Shown here piece after piece: positions 9,701 through 21,700 of a DNA stretch of 26,006 bases (its first letter is position 1; each line of letters starts with the position of its first letter). The translations under genes and the position numbers were made by a program. Where the stretch lies: assembly GCF_000003605.2 (NCBI RefSeq), contig NW_003150782.1, positions 49,494 through 75,499 on the forward strand, in the 5' to 3' direction. The notes under the pieces are model-generated. The model saw nothing but the letters and a program-made list of their open reading frames with translations, had not been told where the DNA came from and ran no database searches. This DNA comes from Saccoglossus kowalevskii. Lineage: Eukaryota; Hemichordata; Enteropneusta; Harrimaniidae.

Positions 9701-12700
9701 CTGCCCATTTACTTATCACTAACAATCAAAGTTGACAACCTTGGTCACAGTGTGATTATCAATTAAATTTTAATTGAAGCAAATATCAGGGGAGTGTGCA
9801 AAATATATAACATTCATGGATTTTCAGGAAAGAAAAAGGTCAATCTAAAATAATTAATGTTTTATTTTTAAAGAAACTTGTACGCATGCTTGGATATAAT
9901 ATCAATTGTCAATGTTCAAAGCTAGAATAAATAATGATTGGTAAAACCTGGAGGTGTCTGGGTTTAATTTTGTGAATTTGTGATTGTGATTTCCTATCTT
10001 AAGGAGTTTATTGAATAATTTTAATTCTTTGAGATAACATTTTTTTTTACTTGAAACACTAATTTTTAGAGTGATTCATTATTTCATGAAGTATTGAAGT
10101 CATTGTTAATGACATAGTCCTCATTGGAATTGTTATTTTTGTATCCAAACTAACTTTCCTTTGTCTGGGTCCATGTATAGAGATATAGTAGTATGGTCAA
10201 AAAGCAAGATTGCAGGCAGTCAACCATCTTTTATCCGATTGTAAAACATGTAATTTAAAATGTACGATGTATGTACTAAATTTGAACAAAAAGTAACAAA
10301 GCAAGCATAAGATACCACATTTTTGGAAAAACAACATGGCTGCCAGTAAGAAACAAGTAAATGAAATAGAACATTTAGAGCAAGCAAGTGTATAAAAAAA
10401 TGATTTAAGAATTTTATCACTGGTGGCACTATTAACAAATACAATATTCCAATACTATTAAAAACAATGTATGATGGGTAAAAAATTGGACATCATTCTT
10501 TTCCCTGTAAAGATAACAGTTTGAAAAATTAGCATTCATTTCATTGTCTCTTCTGAATTCCTGTTATGTGCATACTGCAAGTGAAAGTGCTGACAGTAGT
10601 GTATTTGCTCCAGAAACCATAATCCATGTGACGGACAACATGGCTGACAAGTCAATTTGCTATCCTGGTATCACCAAGACAAGTATATCTGAAGACCTAA
10701 ACCATGCTTCCCTAAAAATCACATTCAGTTAATAGTGAATGGATCTTGACCAGTTTCTTTGGTCACCATGTTCAATCTGTGGCACAACCTCCATGACAGG
10801 GGTTGAGTCTGTGGCACAACCTCCATGACAGGAATTGAGCCTGTGGCACAACCTCCATGACAGGAATTGAGCCTGTGGCACAACCTCCATGACAGGAATT
10901 GAGCCTGTGGCACAACCTCCATGACAGGAATTGAGCCTGTGGCACAACCTCCATGACAGGAATTGAGCCTGTGGCACAACCTCCATGACAGGAATTGAGC
11001 CTGTGGCACAACCTCCATGACAGGAATTGAGCCTGTGGCACAACCTCCATGACAGGAATTGAGCCTGTGGCACAACCTCCATGACAGGAATTGAGCCTGT
11101 GGCACAACCTTCATGACAGGGGTTGAGTCTGTGGCACAACCTCCATGACAGGGGTTGAGTCTATAAAACACCCATTCAGGATAGGGGTTCAGTCTGGAAC
11201 ACACCCACCGAAGATAGGGGTTGAGTCTGTAACACACCCACCCAAAATAGAGTCTGTGGCATATCCTCCCAGGATATGGATTGATATTTTAGGTAGAATA
11301 TGAAATGAAATATCTGGTATTAATATCAGTTAACAGTACACTGACCTATTTTTGGCATGGCATCCCCGACAGGCGCCATGTCCATGTAACCTTCATCGTG
11401 AGTGGCCAATTTTACATTGGAAGGCTCGGTTTTAGATCCACTCTCCTGATTCGTTGAACATTCTTTAATGTAGGATGTCGCTGTGACGGGTGGACTCATT
11501 GACATGTATGCAATGTCAATATCACCTGTGAAGATAAAAAAACGCACACACATGTTCAGTATGTAGCACCACCAAGTGTTGGTAACTGAATAATCTTTCA
11601 TTTTTATGAGAGAGACATTTTAGCATAGCCAAACACAGACAAGCATGAAATAATTCTATTTTTGGTTTGTCTTTCCATAACATACCATTTTAGTGATTTT
11701 TTTTAAAATGAAAAAGTCACTTACCTGTCAATGGTGTACTATTGCCAGGAGAGATATTGACGTAAGATTCTGGAGTGGAAATTGATTTTGTTCGGGGGTC
11801 CATTGACATGTACCCATCCTTAGATGCCGCCACTTTGGGAATTGCTTGGCCTGAAAGATAAATATTAACTTATTTTATTTATTGCAATACATACTGTAAC
11901 CAAGTTATGAAAAACAGAATTTAACCTTTAAACCTTCAACAGTTCTGCCAAAAGCAAGACGGAAAAAGAAGACTTAAATTACATATGCAAGGATGATTAA
12001 TGATAAATATTTCACAATGATTTGCAAATGGCCATTGCAGTTCCCAGGTTAGAACACCGATTGTTGTCAAAACAAATAATGTTCAGCAATGTTGAGAATG
12101 CAGTATCTGTAAATCTGTAAATAGGAGTCTTTCCTACATACATGTAGATAGGCAAACAGCTGATAGGATGCCTTTGCGTTTGCCGACAAGTGTTCGGCAT
12201 CGGATAGCCTCAAAATTTCAGTGAAATTAGCGTGCAAAGATCAGCTTTTTTTTATGGTGTTAAACCCATTATGAGCTGACTGATGCATTTAGGGATAGAC
12301 CATTTGCTTTCTGGGGGTGCTATGTATATAACAATAGTAATAATTTCTTATTATTGTTATTATTGTTATCAGTGTACACCAATAAACAGGGGAGATTTTT
12401 TGTGATACCAATTTTGGTGTTCTAATTGTGTACTTAATTGGAATTAATAAGGAATGACCAATTGGAAGATAGGATGGACACTTTTTTTCACATTTACACT
12501 ATTGTAGAAATTCCAGATCAGAGGGTTGTGAAACACTATTCACGAACAATAGCATAAACTAATACAAAATGTACATATATATTATACATTTGTGTACTAC
12601 CATCCAACAATTGATGATCATTTGGTTTCTATACAGATCCCATTTAGACAGTCACAGTAACAAAATATCCCTGAGATTCGTAACAGTCTGTGTTCATAAT

Positions 12701-15700
12701 TAATTGAAAATATTTAAACAATAAACGTGTCACCACTAGATGTGTTAACATTATTTTTGGACTTGATACGGCTTTTGCGCCCTGAATGTTGTGTGATGCG
12801 TAAGCTGTACGATCAAGGGCAACAAAAGCCGCATACAGCCCATGAAGGTTTTATCATATACCTTATAGGCGTAATTACAATTTGACCATGGCATCAAAGT
12901 CACGATATAATTCAGATTGTATTGATTGATGAAAATCATGGGCTGGACATGATATGGGAAATTATTACCCTGATGTGAGGGCGCACTTTTCATAGTGATA
13001 TAGGGCCGGGCAATACAAGGTATGAGATAAATGCTATTTCAGCAACATTTACAGCCATCACCAGAATGATTGGGGCAGCTATTGTAGTAGAAACAAATAT
13101 TTTCATGCAAGGAAGCCAACTATTGTGAAAACTATCATAGGATTTATGTGACAGTTACTATGGCCTTAGCCTGGTGTATATATGTTTTTGACCATCAACT
13201 TTGTTGATCTTCAAGGTACATTGTATTTTATAAATGTGCATGTTAACAGTAGCAAAGGTTATTTCTATGCTTGACAACTTATCAGTTGTCGGCCATGAAC
13301 AATAAGATGAAAAAAAATAATTAAAGATTACTAATTTAATTTTTATTCAGTCTCAGATATGTATGATTTTTTTCCTTTTTCTTTTCTTCTTTTTTATTTC
13401 GTTGCTGTTCTGAAGGCTTAATAAATATTATTATTATTATACACAAAACAATGACACGTAGCATATAAATACAAATCAGTACAGCTATTGAATAACACAT
13501 TTGCAAACAATAAATCAGTCATGCCTAATAAAGGCATTTACTAGATGTTATTCTGCAGGAACATTGTATTACAGACATCTGGTTTTGTCTGCAGTTAAAT
13601 ATTCAGACATTTTTGAACATGTTTTATTTAATATACATGTACATGCACCAGAATAAGCAAGAATTAGATTTGTTATGAGTGAGAATTTTAGCAAAAACCA
13701 GCTGGTTTAGAAATGGCGGACAGCCACTTTTAGAGTGAGAAGTTAGCTGGGTCAACATTTTTAATAATGTCAGTACTAGTGTAATTGAATCAGGTTCATT
13801 TTGGGGGGAATTGTCGTCTATGGCGAGTTTAATTGCATTATGATAAAATCTTTAATGTACAGATTACATAGAAAACAAAAACTTTGAAGTTTGAATCTAA
13901 AACATGTCCTATACCTTGGGAAACGGCTGATGGTGACATTGGCATGTAATCATCACCTGATTCTACGCTTTCTTCGCGTATTGGCGTCCTACTCGGTGAA
14001 TCTGGGGTTGAAACTCTACCATATCTACAACAAAGTTAAGATTATTAAGATCATTATTTTAAAACAATTGATATTTATGACATCACAGTCCTAATTATGA
14101 TATTGTAAATGAAACAAATAATTTTTTAAGAGGAAGCTGAAAAAACTGAACATCTTACAGATTATCCATTTCAATTTTAAAATATTTCTACACTTCCTTA
14201 CATAATGAGTAATTATCACGGGAAAATAGGCAACTTCTTTGTAAGCTTTTAAACTGTATACCTGTGATAATGCTGGTCAACGGGACTGGAACCATATTCT
14301 TCCGGTGTCCGGCTACCATCTGGAGATATGACTGTAGCATTGCTAAGATGACGGAAGAAATGCTCGTCTGGAAAACTGGAGCTCTGCTGTGGACTTTCAC
14401 TGCAAGATTGAATGACTGACAGTTAAAAATATGACCAGATAAAATGAACTGCCACTTAAGCGACAATTCTTTCAGGAAGGTTTATGAGTAAACACCAAGA
14501 TGTCAAAAAAGAGGTTCCCACTAAGTGGATTCCAATTTGGATCAAATTGAAATCTCACTAAATTAAAATGTCTGTTTTTGAGCTATTTTGACAATATTAG
14601 GATTCACATCAATATCAATAATAATTATGGTGACCAGCGAGCAAAATTTAAAGATATATTAAAATGAAAAAATATTTTTTTTATATAATCTGTGCATATA
14701 CCGGTATGCAAATATTGTACAATTTCTATGATACTGGGTATTTTAGATCCTATATCTCAAAAAAAATTCCATTTCGGGTATCTTGGCAGCATGAAAAAAG
14801 ATGACATGCAATTTGGACTGAACTTTGTTGCAATATGTTTTCTTTGCTGTGGTTACTTGGCAAAATTCACAAGGCCATTCATGAGTGCATTGGGAAGGGA
14901 ATTCTGGATGTCAGGATTCAGGTTAATTCATTGGTGGCAACATAATTTGTAACCAAAGATTACCTGAATCCCAGCCATTGGCATATGACTACCATACATG
15001 TAGATTTGACAGGAAACCTCAATCAGACATATAAATATTCACCCATAATGCATTTCTGTGACAAAGAATAACATATTTTCCTTTCTTTTGTTTAATTCTG
15101 GGTTACATCATTTATCTGAGCATGCATAAGAATAGCCAGATAAATGTGAATTATCTGGCATTGCTAGTCAGAATATAATTTGAGAACCAATTTTGGGTAA
15201 TTGAGATGATCACAGCAAACAATTAGATACAATGCATGGCAGAAGTATTATAAAACATTTTATAAATATAAAATGTTATGAATCAACACTTTAATTTGAA
15301 TACGTTAGCACACCACATTCCTATATGATTGAAGACAACACAGTGTGGGTGTAGACAAAGTTGAGTTCATTGGAGCCAATCAAAATTACAAATCTGAATT
15401 TGAATGAAAGCTAAGGGGAATTATTTGCAAATATTTATAAATATGTTTATAAACTAAAACAAAGGTTTCTGCCACACACTGTAACAAACCATTATTAATT
15501 AATTAATTAATTAAGAACAAAAATGAAATGAATCACACACATCATTCAGAGAGCAACACAGAGATGTTATGGTTGAACAGGAAAATAGATACCAGGAGCT
15601 AAAAAAACAAAGGCGGATAAACCTAAGGGTCTGCAGCAACATATAGTAACATGCGACTATACTATCCCACTTAAGGTCAAGTTGATTTCAAGCTGAAACA

Positions 15701-18700
15701 AATTTTTTTTTGTCAAGTTTCACTTTTTTGCCGAGATGCAAACAATTGAAAGTTTTGGCTAATCCATATTCAAATGAATCAACAAAAAATTAATTAATAA
15801 AACAAAACATCTTTCAAATAATCATAGAAGACAGCACAAAAGTCAAATTGATGTTCAGAGTGCGAGATAAATATTTTTAACTCTGTAGAAATTGCGGGTG
15901 TTTGTATGAAATCGCTATGACATGCTTTTAAAGATCTCAATGAAATGTTTACTTCTATTATAATTTTATATTATATAGCAGATTCACAAACATTTTGTTT
16001 TGCGAAATTAATATTGTGTTTAGTATTTTTTCAGTTACTTCAGTGTACATGTTTTCAATTACAGGTGGTCTGCGAAGTTAACTTTATGTTAAATTTTTCC
16101 AATTGTTTCAATGATGCATCTTCTAATTACATCTAGGATAATTGATATAAAAATGGTCATTTTAACCCTTTAAGCACTAAATATTTTTTTCGCTCCAATT
16201 ATGGTAAATTTGTTAAAATAATTTTCACTGAATTTCATCTATTTTTGGATCAAACAAAATATTACATTGCTTCTAGCTTTGGACCCAAAAATTTTGTTGT
16301 CAACATTTTATGTGGACGTTGCTTGAACTTGACTTTAGGGCTCAAAGGATTAAAGCAGTTTTTTATATTTATTTTTTCTTAGGATCTACATGTCATCTAT
16401 GTGTCAGACCCTAAGTTTTTTCCACATTCGTTGCCATCAAATTGTTCAATAAATATCAGCACCATTTTGAAAACTTAAAACGATAAATTCTCATTTTACT
16501 TTGATTACAGAAAGTTTGTGAATACCAGTGAGTATGAGTATCAGTGCTTTTATTTACTACATGGAATTTAGTGCATTTCAAAATGGTTGCCTTTGTCATG
16601 AGGTGTGAAGTGGTTATGTTCTTTGAGTATGGATCATTTAAAAGCGAAGCACAATTAGTTTTCAAAGATGGCACCAAAACTGAAAAAATTTTCAATCGGA
16701 AATAAGATTCAAAAGTCAAAATAAAAAACAAAACATTTTTGGTCCCATCTCTTTGCAAATGCTGAGAATAAGTAAAGCGATCTACCTCTAAGTTTAGTGA
16801 GTTAAGGGGTCACAACACTGCAACTCTCTTGCTATGATTGGCTCTTCAGAGACCATGTGAGCAATGGTCTACCTAGCTAACTAATTAATACACGCTCACC
16901 TTAAAGGGCTGTTAGAAACGGGTGGAGAGTTTGACATTGGCTGAGATACAGACCGTGATATGGGAGTGTACGGCCGGAGTCTACTACTTCCCAGGTTACT
17001 GCGTCCTTGGCTTCCAATTGTTCGAGATCTTGTTTTACTAGGGCTAGAAAAAAAATGAAAAAAAAAAAAATAGATGGTTACACATTTAGTTTCAATGTAC
17101 ATATACATGTATATGTGATTGTGGTTGTATATGTTACTACAGGGAATCTGCAGCTCAAGAAGCCAGAGAAAACATGCCTAAGAACAAAAATAAAATGATA
17201 ACAAAAAATGAACTAAAATAATAAAACACAGGAAATATTAGTATATGCATTATATCTAAAAATGAATATGAAAATTACTTTCAATAGATGAAGGAATAAA
17301 CAGATAGATTTTTGAAAACTATATCATGCTCTTGTATCAATTGACCTTTGAACTTTGACCTTTCACACAGAATGGTATGTTCCTAAGGTAAGCTTGCAAA
17401 TGCACCACAGCAAAAAGCACAAACCAGCAGGTCATAAGATAAAAGAAATTACACATGCAAAATGAAGCAAATTTCAATTGTTAGATTATTATTGGATACA
17501 TGACAGTTGTTAATTTCATAGCGGATTAGTAAATTTACTTAAACTTACAAGCTTTATTTTAATGAATATTAACTAGATCATGATGATTATAATTTTTACA
17601 GTGCTCTGTTACCAAGGTTACCAAAGAATGCTACCTTGTTTATATCATCACTAGCCAGTCACTATCACTGTTTGTTAGTAACTAATTTATTGATTAATAA
17701 TTACATAAGAGTGATGTAATCTGTAGCTAACCTTTGACCTGAGAATTTACCAGGGAGTACTATGCAAGACCTTGAGGCACAATGCATGTTATGTAAAATG
17801 AGATTTTTGAAATTCACAACCAAACAGAAGGTGAATTTGAGCCATATAAGTACTATGAGGTTATTATGAGGATACTTCAAATTATGCATGAAGACAGTAC
17901 AACGGAAGTATTGACCAACACGCAATGGAGGTCGATGCGAGGTGTACTGTCTGAGTGCATACTCTGAGGTATCCTCGTAATAACCTTATTATTATACATC
18001 TTTTCCTTCCAAGGATATATCATGGGAATGCCAAAATCAAAAAGTTTAGAACAGAATCAGCAAACTTGTTTGTGTGGAGTCTGGTCAAACCCTGGTGGCA
18101 GCCATTTTTGTTTTTATTATTAGAAGACGCTTACACGAGTAATCATTCCATATTTGGAATTTGCATTTCCTAATACGGTAGGATGAAAATACCTCGTAAA
18201 ATACCACAAAATTATGGCGTGCTGTAACTTATGGCATTAATGTGAAAGATGTATAATAATAGTTTTTATTGTACACTGAGAAATGTTACCCAAAGTGGCA
18301 CAATAGCCCCAACACAGTGTCAATCATTTGCGTCAAATATTCTAATAAAGTTAGATTACTGTAAACTAGTTTTTTTTTAATTTCGCTATTTTATTTGAGG
18401 TCGTTAGTTTTGCATAAATTTCTATGTGAACTTATTTTGATGTGGCCATGGCATGACTATTCTTGGCTTTCCCATAGTGATTTTGCATCAAATGTCAGTG
18501 AATTTATGAGCATCTACTCGCAACAGCCTTTTTTAACATATGTCTAACTTCAAAAGAGCTATAAAAATCAACACAAGCGGCATTTGATTCATCCATTGAT
18601 TGCAAGAAACCTCAGCATTGTTGCAACAGAGTTAAGAGTCAAATTTGTTTCCATATACTTTCCTTTATTCCTCCCCAGACAGTGGCTTTCCTGTTAGGTG

Positions 18701-21700
18701 AAGAATTTGAGCCCAAATCCAATTGATCTGAGGGTTTCCCTACATGCAATGCATTACAAGATTACAGAAAACGGTTGTCCCAGGTCAAATTCTCAGGTCA
18801 AGTGTTAGCATTATTTGTTAAAATGTACTAACAAGTAGTGTGAATGACTGGCAGTGACTATTAAATAAAGAAGGGTCCTATCAGGCTCTTCAGGGCTGAA
18901 ATGTTATAAATTATACTATATACATAAGAGTGAAACATTCAAGACCAACAAAATGATAAAGAATGCACTTTGTTCTAAATAATTATCTGTATTTTTTTGT
19001 TATAATGAGAGTACTTTTAAGATGCAGAAATACCTTTTTTAAAAAGAAACATGGACAAATAATAAAAAAAAAATGAAGAACAAAGAACAAAGTAAAAAAA
19101 ACAGATCAAGGCGAGAGATTGTAAATTCTGGCCATCTTGAACAACAAGACAACTCCTGAAGACGGGAGTGGAGTGGTGGTGGGGTGTAAAGGGCAATGAT
19201 TGGGTACCATGGTTACATGTAACCAAAAATGTAACAAACCTGTCTGGACGATTACTGCGATAATGTTTGTCACCTTCGCTGCTAGTCCGTGGTCGAAATC
19301 TACCTCCAAGTTTGAAAATACTAAAAAGGAAGGATGGAAGTTAACATCCGAATGCATTGCATGCATGACAGTATTATGGGATAGTTTTCCCATATGTTGC
19401 CAGGCAACCAAACATAGAGGATAATCATGCAGAAGTCATATATCAGAAGTAGTTGGTACAAATGGTGAACTTGTCTTACGCTGGGACAACACACGCATGC
19501 TACATCAGCTGCAACTATTAGATTAATATTGTCAATATAAGCAAAATGATAGACATGAGAAGGATGCAATAATGGGAAATGAAACAAGAGGCACAAGAGG
19601 TCTATGAACTTCATACATCCCATTTTTGTGCAGGAAAGGTTCAGATACAAAGATTTGAAAACAAATGTATGTGCATATAAAAACTTTAAAGAACCTAATA
19701 CAAGTGATAAAAAATAGCTTGACAACATTCAAAAGCACAAAATTCACAAAAAATGCATCAATGCATGATGGTTTTTAAAGATAAAGCAGTATTTATATAG
19801 TCACCTGGTGGCGGCCATCTTTGCTCGTATTTGATGTTCACCCTCGCTGCAAGTCCGAGGCCTTAGGATGCCCAAGAATAAATGGCGGGGTAGACTGTTA
19901 ACCTACTAATTTGGTGTGGTCAACCCTTTCACAGCCGAATTATTTTCCCAGCGAAAAATTTACTTAAAAATTTCCATTTTTGTCAATAATATTCTCAAAT
20001 TTCAGTATTAATTTTGAATATGACAGAATATGATTTTGCATGATAACTTCTAATTTTGCTAATTGTCTCTGATAAAAGTAAGAAAATTTAGGGACTATTT
20101 TGTGGAAGGTTACAAAAGTTGACATGGTGGTGAAAGGGTTAATAGTGCAAAGTGTGATGATGAGATATTTTGGCAGGCTATGACGTCACAGAACACATTA
20201 GACAGAGTGTTAAAGTATCAATTAGTCAGAGAAATGTTAGAATTCAATATAATAAAGAAGGAATAGATTAAAATTATTTCTGTCAGTAAATACGCTACAT
20301 ACATGTACACATGCATCCAATATATGTGGATAATTTCTAAATTTCACCTCAAGAGGGCAGATTACAAAAGAATTTCTTGCTTTAACCTCAAGAGGGCAGA
20401 TTACAAAAGTAATGAAATGTAAACAGTTAATTTGTTGCCGTAAATGAGTTGATGGTGTTCACTGAAGTTATAAACTTTGTAATCTTCCATGCCAATGGTC
20501 ATCGTGTAGCGTACGTTCGTATTTTACACGTGTATAAATGTCAAAGAATATATATCCCTTCATGGTGACCACTGCCCTTTAAAGCAGTTAACAGTTACCA
20601 TAGTTACAAATCTGAAGGGCAATTTGTTGAAATAAAACATAGCTCAGTGTAATTTTCCCCATATATTTTGTAATTAACAAATTTAACAACACTACCAGAA
20701 ACATTCGCAAAGCAATAAACACAAAGAACAATAACACACAGTATCAGAACAAACAGCAGACAGCTGAAAGAATTATCAAGAACAAGATTTTGTTTTATAG
20801 CAATTCAAAGACAATAGTTTCCACAGCATTGAAACCTGCTGTTTAGATTGTCAAATGTAATCACAAAGATGTAATAAAATCTATTTTAATTGGCTGTAAC
20901 CTAATCATCTTATATGCAAATACAAAATTAAAGAAAGATATAACGACAACTCTGATTGGTGTGTACAGTCACATGACCAAAATCTCTTCAAAAAGTACTG
21001 AGAGAAAACTTGTCCTTGATAAAAGAAACAGACACACAACCACAGTCATAAAATTAAACATCAGTTTAAACATCCCTCCAATATTATGATAATGGTATCA
21101 CCCATATACTTATTTTTGCAGGACATAACATTGTGCTCCAAATACAGGAGTGAGCAGGGTATAGTAATGAAATTTGATAGAAATCACATTAACTTATTGA
21201 CATTTATGACCAGAGAATATTCTATTTTTGTTTTTGACATATTTTTTGAAGAGTCTCGAAAAACCATTATTAGTTATTGAATGTTTATTGATTAGTCATG
21301 TGATTCTGGATGATTTCCAACTGTAAAGGATCATTAACAGTTGACACAAGTGAATGCTGATTAAAATTACTTTGTCATGGCAACAGTCCTTTTGTCAATG
21401 CACACTTCGAAACACTGATAATGCATAAATTGCATCCTAATCGTCTCATTCAGCAGAGAGAAAGCATTTTAGTCTGCGTTTTACATTTTTCAATCCCGAA
21501 AACTATAAACTGAATGGTTCCTCAGTAGACTCTAATTTTGACCTGCAGGGTAAGTATGAACCTTAAATCCCACAAATCACAAATAGTATTGGTTACCTTC
21601 CTGGGCTGCGGTCCCCTTTTGAGTCATCCATTTTACCACCCGGTCCAAGTGTTCTGGAATGTGCTGGCATACTATCGCAGCGTGTTCGACTTCGGTTCAG

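Larger units (their letters stand above)
6746..11345 (-). other. IRS last intron, 4.6 kb
   Basis: Bounded by donor GTCAGT (11345) and acceptor TTTGCAG (6746), phase 1. It holds an interspersed repeat copy (about 7380-8570), AT-rich unique-looking DNA (8600-10700) and the 32-bp array next to the donor. No exon-like segment resembling IRS was seen inside. Confidence 0.85.
14400..16899 (-). other. IRS intron, 2.5 kb
   Basis: Donor GTGAGC at 16899, acceptor TCTTGCAG at 14400. Contains a TTAA-type MITE (16162-16353) and an AATT-AATT tetranucleotide run (about 15493-15515). An 86-codon plus-strand frame at 14692 has no recognisable similarity and is not called. Confidence 0.8.
17044..19239 (-). 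other. IRS intron, 2.2 kb
   Basis: Donor GTTTGT at 19239, acceptor TTTTCTAG at 17044. Holds an 18-bp perfect palindrome ACATATACATGTATATGT (17099-17116), the triple DR1 motif (17342-17361), a foldback (17857-17990) and a MITE (17987-18261). Confidence 0.82.
19895..21596 (-). other. IRS intron, 1.7 kb
   Basis: Donor GTAACC at 21596. The acceptor is at 19895 for the duplicated exon, or at 19321 if that exon is skipped. Contains a TTAA-type MITE (19920-20142), a palindromic CRE (20181-20188) and a duplicated CTCF-like motif (20346-20409). The remainder is AT-rich with no recognised features. Confidence 0.75.

Noticed and set aside
10725-11237. 170-codon minus-strand open frame with repeated [14 protein letters not shown] units (plus two overlapping frames)
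   Set aside because: It is the 32-bp minisatellite read through three frames in turn. Periodicity explains the lack of stops, and it lies in an intron with no link in phase to the IRS exons.
14692-14952. 86-codon plus-strand frame ([12 protein letters not shown]...)
   Set aside because: Antisense within an IRS intron, no recognisable family, no supporting splice or promoter signals.
17701-18173. Two frames with similar peptides ([13 protein letters not shown] and [13 protein letters not shown])
   Set aside because: The similarity is caused by the inverted repeat arms at 17857-17990, not by related genes.
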